Part shown: in pieces, positions 58,601-64,000 of the stretch
Layout of the letters: every line of letters starts with the position of its first letter
How positions within the stretch are numbered: the first letter of the stretch is position 1
Origin: Ethanoligenens harbinense YUAN-3
Lineage (GTDB): Bacteria > Bacillota > Clostridia > Oscillospirales > Ethanoligenentaceae
Assembly: GCF_000178115.2 (NCBI RefSeq)
Contig: NC_014828.1
Span: forward strand, 519,501-583,500
Direction of reading: 5' to 3'
DNA: 64,000 nt
The notes under the pieces: model-generated
Database searches by the model: none
What the model was told of the DNA's origin: nothing
The model's input: the letters and a program-made list of their open reading frames with translations, nothing else
Translations under genes and position numbers: made by a program

Positions 58601-58906
58601 AAACGCATTGTCTCCAATGCCCGTGACATTGGACGGGATGGCCAGTGACAAATCGCTTGGTACAGTTAATATATTGTAGATAGGTTTCAGTGTATACCCG
58701 GTTACAATGCCATCCTCAATATTTAAATCATAATAGGTAAGAAAATCTGCGGATGCGCCCGTATCAGCAGATACATTTAGTCCAAACAGATTCAGAGACG
58801 ATAGGAGGACAGCAAATGATACGGCGATCGCTCCCGCCCGTAACGCCGTCTGTTTCCATACCCTTGATGAAAACAGTGATTGACTTCTCTTTTTAAGCAT
58901 TTTCAT
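55637..58906 (-). CDS. Cell-wall-anchored leucine-rich-repeat protein with cysteine-protease-like domain
   Basis: 1,089 residues from MKMLKKRSQSLFSSRVWKQT; GGGAGAAG seven bases upstream selects ATG 58906. A signal peptide ends FGLNVSADTG. About 70-315 are BspA-type repeats (SVTIPSSVTSIGDYAFASC and variants), then an Ig-like module (358-445, LESIAITTPPGKTSYVVGES). About 510-660 resemble a papain-like protease: GGSCFGMSSAMILSKLG (Cys near 520), GQPDNHAIICNGYLK (His near 633), ELEIIDPNDTTKFE (Asp/Asn near 653). An InlB/Flg_new-type repeat (about 945-1008) and an NPQTG sorting signal end it. Likely a surface adhesin or processing protease. Confidence 0.8.
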   Translation of the reverse strand: MKMLKKRSQSLFSSRVWKQTALRAGAIAVSFAVLLSSLNLFGLNVSADTGASADFLTYYDLNIEDGIVTGYTLKPIYNILTVPSDLSLAIPSNVTGIGDNAFDRCNLTSVTIPSSVTSIGDYAFASCRFTSVTIPSSVTSIGAFAFVGSTLASLTVPSSVTKSVSAFEGCDDLTSVTLAPGTTQIGDYEFNYCAGLKSVTIPDTVTSIGNLAFAGCPFANIIIPSSVNTIEGSFENCSNLKSIDLPGVTSIEGESFSGCTSLTSVGFSSHLTYIGMQAFADCQSLTSVIIPSSVTDVDYEAFDGSGLTSITFESATTTIGEGQSGYKDNVGVTLPASAVIYGYDPSTAKDYAAEYGRTFKPIAEAPVTLESIAITTPPGKTSYVVGESLDITGLVVTGTYSDGSTKVEPITSANISGFDSSAPKDSETLTVIYVGKAATYTVKIESFVSKALILGTDTSTFTNNYNDFFNTSDVSNYTISDHLFNKLVECVEDKYTNDNDYSSVVNDLLNERNSAWGGSCFGMSSAMILSKLGNINIQNFDSYNPNVSNFSDLNKPKNDSHVRDLINYYHLSQYIPAISDKIVNAVNPKLTGDTEQISQSVMGSIVQKAKAVASGGMPFVLQVGQISNGQPDNHAIICNGYLKDSDGYHELEIIDPNDTTKFETLKIADDFMSYQFSDDPLTINASNWNEIGYMDTDALRFIDIDGQDNNNPYIVSGPDTNSSAGETETLTGTYFDLGAADGFSISDASGSTFTRAQSFAQSGSLVPDSEVPLSDGVGGEMRYHFSTAGTYTVTPEGKAMKVSALDHNSFASVNETGAADMVFKSNNAVDINGSSFSYTASVPDPTSDGNIQVSSNSGANVSISQNAQGVIVSSPHLQNLTVGTVREPDGENTTQTVSTDKTSILIKDKTGDSTGAVQVFVSSKNDGNYDQLLGTTNIPPSSTTYSLVYAAGAGGTVSGSAKQTVSQGADGTSVAAIANAGYHFVKWSDGFISATRQDKKVTGDIRVTALFSADSSSSNSSTGTYGGISTSTPESNQMSSSNSQAAIVNPQTGDERMNWYMVILSLILAGTAIGITAFSVLIKKKAKRR

Positions 58907-59736
58907 CCGTCTTCTCCCTTTTGTCTTATAACTCCTCGACTCAATGCCTCTCAGAACAGGCAAACATACCAATCTGAATGAAGTATACCACCTTATATGC
59001 TTCTTTACAATATGTTCACAATTACAAGCAGTCATCCACACGAAATTTTTGAATTGTTTATAAAAAACAGTAAAAAGGCCTAAAATCAAAAAGCCTTGCA
59101 AAATTGCAGGTTACACTGCCTGTTGCTGATAACGGCACATCTTAAAGCCTGTAATATGCCATTTTCGATGGAGGTGGCACGTTACTTACAATTATAACGG
59201 GATTTGGATATGTCCCTGTTATTTCATTACTCTAGACCCTTCATCAAATCGGGTATAGCCCAGTCTAGGACATCCTCAATCTTATGGGGGACGCAATATG
59301 GTTTTAAATCGTTGAAACATTATCAAGCCGAGCAATTCAAACAAAATCAAAGCATCATAATTTTCCCATTTAATGAAATATATATTTACGCAAAACCCTG
59401 TACCGTTACTCAAACTTCTTTGACCACGCTTACATTACGAAATCATTACGGAATCATTACACAAACATTGCAAATAAATGATGTAATTTTTTAATGTTGG
59501 ATATAATATATCTAATGTGGCGAAATTTTATATTATGTCAACTCGGAACGGTTTTATTAAAGTGATTTTTCATTAAATGGGATAGCGTGTGTATGCAATA
59601 AATAAAGGGTTTATTTATTTTGCTTTTTCGGAATTGGTATAAAAACAGTTGACATGGCAGGTATATATACTCCCAATAATTCCGACAGATTGCGTACACT
59701 GCACAATGGAGTATGTATGAATACAGGAGGAAAGAT
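58907..59736. other. AT-rich divergent intergenic region
   Basis: Nothing that I can support as a gene: the plus-strand frame at 59204-59494 has no ribosome site and low-complexity content. The stretch must hold the promoters of the leucine-rich-repeat gene (left) and the second giant gene (right). A TTGACA at 59649-59654 precedes TATACT by only 11 bases, so it is not a clear promoter. CAAATCGGGTATAGCCCA at 59245-59262 repeats a motif from 39668-39685. Confidence 0.4.
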
Positions 59737-62700
59737 ATGAAAAAAAGCTATCTTAGGCGTCAATATGCAATTCTCAAAAAGACTGCGGCTATTGTATTAT
59801 GCTTTGTGGTTGTCGCATCTTCGGTTATTTACAAGGGCCCGCGTGCTTTGGCAGATGACAGTGACAGCACAGGTATCGGAACAATCCAGTCTGCTGAAAT
59901 CAAAGAATTGACTCCGGGACTAAATTACCAAGTGACCGAAAGTTCCAATACAGATGGATTGCAAAAAAGCCATACACTTACCTACAATCCGAAAACAGCC
60001 TCCGTGAAACCGGAGGTTACGTCAGGGCAATACATATGGGGAGCCGAAACTGTTGCACAGATGGCTGCAGAGCAGAGCGGTACAGTAGTCGCTGCCGTAA
60101 ACGGCTCTTTTTTTGATATTAACAATGGAACCCCGCGTGGAGAGGTTATAGAAAACGGTGAATTAACTTCCTGCGTAGAAGGCTATGATCGCACGGGTAC
60201 AACAACATATCCCAGTACCGGCACAAAGAAAAATGGATACGCACTGGTAGGTTTTCGAAAAGATGGAACGTTTGCTTGCGGTGTAGGAAACTACAGCATT
60301 AAATACACTGTTAAAGGGGCAGACGGCACAATTAAAACAAACAACTGGGATATTGACTATTTCAATAAATATTATTCTCCGATGACAAGCTGGAAGTATC
60401 TGTTTTCCAGTAAATACGGCACAAGCACCCATACAGACGCGCCTGGAACAGAAATCGTTATGGATGTTCAAAGTGGAACAATGCAGCTTGGTGGCATTGT
60501 AACGGCTAAAGTTGTAGAAAAAAAGCTAAATTCCACCGATACCCCCATCGGCGCAAATCAGTTGGTTCTCTATGCGGCAAATCAAAGCAATAAATTTTCC
60601 GACCTTTCGGACAGTCACATTAATGTTGGTGACACAGTCACCATTAGCGTAAGTGATTTAAATGAATCCACCAACCATTTTGCAGATTCAAACAATCCCG
60701 TGGTTAATGCCGTTACGGGGTTGGCTGTTCCCATTGTGGAAAATGGGCAAGTAACACAAGACGCATCACAATATGCAGACGAGCAAACACTGAATCCGCG
60801 TACGGCGATTGGCGTTAAAGCAGATGGAAGCGTTGTTTTGTTTCAAGTGGATGGCCGGCAGGACGGATGGTCTGAGGGAATGAATGGAGTGGGAATAGGC
60901 GAATATATGGTGCAGCAGGGCTGCGAACGGGCTTGTTTTTTGGATGGCGGTGGATCTTCTACGACGTTGGTGCGACAACCAGGGGATGATTCACTTTCTC
61001 TTGCCAATCGTCCAAGTGACGGTTCGGAACGCGCGGACAGCGACTGTATTCTTTTGGTGTCTACAGCAACGGTTACGCACCAGTTTGCAAGCGCATATGT
61101 CACACCCAGCCAAGAAACAGTGCCACCCCAGTCCACAGTGCAATTTTCTGCAAAGGGACGAGACAGTTCTGGGGCTTCTGCTGATTTGCCGTCATCGGGC
61201 CTACAATGGAGCTTATATGACAATTCTTATGGGACAATAGATGCGACCACCGGCGCCTTTGTTTCCAACGGAAAGTTGGGAAAAGTCAACATTATTTTGA
61301 AATATAATGGGAATGAGGTTGGTTCCGCCTCTCTGGAAATCGAAAATCCAGATTCATTTACATCTTCAGCTAACAACGTGACCATGCAGCCCGGAGATAC
61401 GAAATCATTGGGGCTGACGGCCACATATCAAGGTCACACCGTCAAGTTTACCAAATCAGACGTGACCTGGAGTATTCCAGACAATTTAGGTACAGTGGAT
61501 AATGATAATAATTTCGTTGCCGGGACTACTTGCGGCAGTGGGAATATCACTGCCAAATTCAATAATACGAATTTAAGCGTTACCATACATATACAGGTTG
61601 GACAAGATCCGGTTGTAGTAGAGAACTGCGAAAGTTTAACAGATGATACAACCGCGCAGTCCTTATGGACCAGTTTTCCTGGCAAGCGTGGTGAGCAAGT
61701 AAGCGTTGGTGCCAGCACTTATCCAGATTCGCCTGTGCGTTTTGGAAATCATTCTGTCAGAGTGGATTTTGACTTTACACAAGCGCAGAAAAATACAACA
61801 TTAACTGCGCATGCAGGCCCAAAAACTGTGACGGAAAGTGCACAAGGCACACCCACCAGCTTTGGCGTCTGGGTATATGGAACACCAGAAACGCAGGGAA
61901 TGAGCCTTTGGTTTGGGTTTGTGGATGGAAATGGAAATGATTTTGGCATGTATATGCCGCCGGAAACGGGAGAGCCTTACATTGCAAATTTAGGCCAAAT
62001 TTATTGGGAAGGCTGGAAATATATCAGTATTCCGATTGACACATCTGCACATCCCGGGCCAATTAAGCTGCAGGACAATGGGTATGCCATTGATCTTATT
62101 TCATTGAAATCAGGTACAACCGGCGGCGGCCCAATGACCAAAGGCAGCATTTATTTTGATAATTTCCGATTTGTTTATGGCACAGCTAATGATGATTTGT
62201 ATGCACCTATCATTGATTCAGTGAACGTGGATGGTAAAGCATACAACTCTTCTTCTGTCAATATTTCTGCGAACATCCACGACGACACATCAGACAAATA
62301 CATGAGTGGAATTAACTGGGACAGAGTACGTGTTTTGGTTGATGGAAAAGACTATACCTCTGATAAACAACACTTCTCATATGACAAAGATGGTATTGTG
62401 TATCTTTCCGGCTACCAGTGGTCGGACGGCACGCACAAAGTCACGGTAGATATCCAGGATAATTTCGGGAATGAAACAACCAAGGATGTCTATTTCACCG
62501 TGAATACAGGCAATGGCTCAAAACTCAGCTTGGAGCCGCAGGCGAACAGCGTGCAGCTGGGCGGCACCGGCGGTCTGGTTTTGAAGGCGGACGATATGTC
62601 CACGGTGACCGGTGCCACGGCAACGGTCACTATCGGAAAGGGTTATCCCGTCACCAGCGTAGATTTTGCGCAGAGCGCCGCACAGAGCACCTATCAGTAC

Positions 62701-64000
62701 GATGCTTCAACCGGCAATCTGACATTGAATATCCAGAACCGTGGCGCGGCCCAGAGTGCGGGCACACTGGCAACCATTCATGTTTCCGCGCCGAATACGG
62801 TTGCTCAGGGCAGCAGCATCGCATACAGCGCGTCCGGTGCATTCACACTGACATCGCAGACATCAACCAGCTTTATTTCCTCGTTCTCCGCATCCGGCTC
62901 GCTGTCCGTAGCCGCGGGGCTGAATATCACTGTCGGCCAGATGGTGGTCGGCTCACCGGGCACAATGACCGTAACGACAGCGGACGGCAAGGCTGCCGCA
63001 GGCGCGGATGTTACGTTTCTTTCCGCCGACGGAACAAAAACGGATCTTGGCACGACGGGTGCCGACGGAACGCTGCAATCGACTGTGCCGACGCAGACGG
63101 CACAAAAATTCACCCTTTGGGCTTCGCTCGGTGACGCATACAGCTTTGATACATCGGGCCAGTCATACAATCCTCAGTTGAGTGCGACACCGCAAAACCT
63201 GCTTGCCGGCTCGACGCAGGACGCTTCCACGGAAAAGACCTTTACCTGGATGACCAACCCGCTGCAAGGTGAAAACAAAGCCGTCATGCAGATTGCGCTC
63301 CAATCTGATTACGAGAAAAACGGAGAAAGCGCATTCAAGCATTATACCGGTACACGGCAGCTGATCACCTACTCCTCGGACAGCAGCGCGGTGGAGCTCA
63401 GCTCCGTGACGGCAACGGGGCTTTCGGCCGGAACTACTTATTCATACCGGGTGGGCGACGGAACCAACTGGTCGGATGTGCGCAGCTTTACAACGCTGAA
63501 AGCCGACGACGACCGGCTAACATTCAATGTGTTCGGCGACACACAGGTGACCAATACAAGCGGGCTGAGCGATTTCAGCACATTTCTTTCGCAGATTGAA
63601 AGCGCCGCTACAAAACCCGCGTTTTCCATCCATGTCGGCGACTTTACCGACGACCAGACAAACTTCAGTGAGATGAACATGACCGCCAACATGTTCAGCC
63701 AGCACGCGGCATTCGATTCGCTTGATGCCATCCATGTATTGGGCAACCACGAATATATGGGAGACGACGGGACAAAATCCGCAGCCATTTTGGGGCTGGC
63801 CGACAGCAATGGGCCGGATTGTGACAAAACCGGAACCTACTCGGTGGATTACGGAAACATGCACATTGCCGTGCTGGGCTGGACAGACAACGCAAGCGAC
63901 ATGGCAAAAAAGATGGACTGGCTGCGTCAGGACATGAAATCCACCAACAAGACATGGAAAATCATCGCCACGCACCAGCCGACCTATAATAAGAACCCGG
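59737..64000 (+). CDS. Second giant phosphodiester glycosidase/metallophosphatase surface protein (3' end beyond window)
   Basis: Open from ATG 59737 (AGGAGGAAAGAT upstream) to the window edge, 1,421 codons. Signal peptide MKKSYLRRQYAILKKTAAIV and a cut near RALADD, then a NAGPA-type domain with VVAAVNGSFFDINNGTPRGE and CFLDGGGSSTTLVRQPGDD (about residue 403). The same Ig, galactose-binding-like (about 630-820) and cohesin-like modules follow as in the minus-strand paralogue. Then come the metallophosphatase motifs FNVFGDTQVTN, HVGDFTDDQT and VLGNHEYMGDD; the frame is cut at THQPTYNKNP. DNA is AT-rich until about 62,400 and clearly GC-richer after. Confidence 0.85.
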   Translation, partial: MKKSYLRRQYAILKKTAAIVLCFVVVASSVIYKGPRALADDSDSTGIGTIQSAEIKELTPGLNYQVTESSNTDGLQKSHTLTYNPKTASVKPEVTSGQYIWGAETVAQMAAEQSGTVVAAVNGSFFDINNGTPRGEVIENGELTSCVEGYDRTGTTTYPSTGTKKNGYALVGFRKDGTFACGVGNYSIKYTVKGADGTIKTNNWDIDYFNKYYSPMTSWKYLFSSKYGTSTHTDAPGTEIVMDVQSGTMQLGGIVTAKVVEKKLNSTDTPIGANQLVLYAANQSNKFSDLSDSHINVGDTVTISVSDLNESTNHFADSNNPVVNAVTGLAVPIVENGQVTQDASQYADEQTLNPRTAIGVKADGSVVLFQVDGRQDGWSEGMNGVGIGEYMVQQGCERACFLDGGGSSTTLVRQPGDDSLSLANRPSDGSERADSDCILLVSTATVTHQFASAYVTPSQETVPPQSTVQFSAKGRDSSGASADLPSSGLQWSLYDNSYGTIDATTGAFVSNGKLGKVNIILKYNGNEVGSASLEIENPDSFTSSANNVTMQPGDTKSLGLTATYQGHTVKFTKSDVTWSIPDNLGTVDNDNNFVAGTTCGSGNITAKFNNTNLSVTIHIQVGQDPVVVENCESLTDDTTAQSLWTSFPGKRGEQVSVGASTYPDSPVRFGNHSVRVDFDFTQAQKNTTLTAHAGPKTVTESAQGTPTSFGVWVYGTPETQGMSLWFGFVDGNGNDFGMYMPPETGEPYIANLGQIYWEGWKYISIPIDTSAHPGPIKLQDNGYAIDLISLKSGTTGGGPMTKGSIYFDNFRFVYGTANDDLYAPIIDSVNVDGKAYNSSSVNISANIHDDTSDKYMSGINWDRVRVLVDGKDYTSDKQHFSYDKDGIVYLSGYQWSDGTHKVTVDIQDNFGNETTKDVYFTVNTGNGSKLSLEPQANSVQLGGTGGLVLKADDMSTVTGATATVTIGKGYPVTSVDFAQSAAQSTYQYDASTGNLTLNIQNRGAAQSAGTLATIHVSAPNTVAQGSSIAYSASGAFTLTSQTSTSFISSFSASGSLSVAAGLNITVGQMVVGSPGTMTVTTADGKAAAGADVTFLSADGTKTDLGTTGADGTLQSTVPTQTAQKFTLWASLGDAYSFDTSGQSYNPQLSATPQNLLAGSTQDASTEKTFTWMTNPLQGENKAVMQIALQSDYEKNGESAFKHYTGTRQLITYSSDSSAVELSSVTATGLSAGTTYSYRVGDGTNWSDVRSFTTLKADDDRLTFNVFGDTQVTNTSGLSDFSTFLSQIESAATKPAFSIHVGDFTDDQTNFSEMNMTANMFSQHAAFDSLDAIHVLGNHEYMGDDGTKSAAILGLADSNGPDCDKTGTYSVDYGNMHIAVLGWTDNASDMAKKMDWLRQDMKSTNKTWKIIATHQPTYNKNP

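Noticed and set aside
59204-59494. A 96-codon plus-strand frame in the divergent intergenic region
   Set aside because: No ribosome site, no family likeness, AT-rich intergenic composition and a repeated DNA motif inside it; more likely non-coding.
59649-59671. TTGACA ... TATACT as promoter of the second giant gene
   Set aside because: The spacer is only 11 bases, far from 17, so it is not credible as a sigma-A promoter.
1-64000. CRISPR arrays, rRNA genes and intact tRNA genes
   Set aside because: No regularly spaced direct repeats of CRISPR type were seen, and the only tRNA-like sequence is the 3' fragment at 28688-28732.

Overview
The window looks like part of a chromosome of an anaerobic, low-to-moderate GC Clostridia (Firmicutes) bacterium, most likely Oscillospiraceae-like. 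The grounds are frequent TTG/GTG starts with strong AGGAGG ribosome sites, NPxTG cell-wall sorting signals, clostridial-type mobilisable-element genes (TnpW, MobA/MobL-type relaxase, small sigma-like proteins) and a Firmicutes-type transposable phage. The species is inferred only; there is no rRNA gene and no intact tRNA gene to place it.

Region 1 (1 to about 28,131) is most of a transposable (Mu-like) prophage whose far end lies left of the window. It reads right to left. At the right are a repressor and an ImmA-type protease on the plus strand, facing an early operon with a consensus promoter inside a candidate operator. The early operon encodes a ribbon-helix-helix protein, a replisome-organiser-like protein, a DnaC-like loader, a MuA-type transposase, a MuB-type ATPase, small accessory proteins, GemA and Mor. 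After a terminator the late operon encodes DUF2730/wHTH/DUF3486 proteins, a NusG-like protein, TerL, a portal, a MuF-type head protein with a putative nuclease tail and a small neighbour that could be its immunity protein, scaffold, capsid, connectors, tail tube, chaperones, tape measure and tail-tip genes. Early genes are Mu-like, but the structural genes are those of siphoviruses of Firmicutes. gemA and mor are each broken at an A7 run.

Region 2 (about 28,132 to 31,424) is a pile-up of junctions. It holds the 3' part of an mrr restriction gene that the prophage appears to interrupt, a 3' fragment of initiator tRNA-fMet with its terminator, the tail of a tyrosine integrase, and an IS21-family element (frameshifted istA, intact istB). 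This suggests nested and perhaps tandem elements at a tRNA-fMet site.

Region 3 (31,425 to 34,942) is a compact operon of an ECF sigma factor, a membrane protein, an ABC ATPase and a large ABC permease. Region 4 (about 35,000 to 39,460) is a decayed mobilisable element: two sigma-like regulators, a DUF3847-like fragment, a relaxase with an in-frame stop, a YafQ/DinJ-type toxin-antitoxin pair, TnpW and the C-terminus of a serine recombinase.

Region 5 (39,848 to 46,994) is ordinary chromosome: a flavin/heme transmembrane reductase with a cytochrome b5-like lipoprotein, a SHOCT protein, a two-component system, two short-chain dehydrogenases and a divergent LysR regulator.

Region 6 (47,555 to 64,000) encodes very large surface proteins. 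Two paralogues (one complete on the minus strand, one cut by the right edge) combine a phosphodiester glycosidase (NAGPA-type) domain, carbohydrate-binding-like modules, a cohesin-like module and a metallophosphatase. Between them lie a leucine-rich-repeat surface protein with a cysteine-protease-like domain and a scar of conjugation-gene and recombinase fragments. The paired activities suggest enzymes that open and then dephosphorylate phosphodiester-linked glycans; this is inference.
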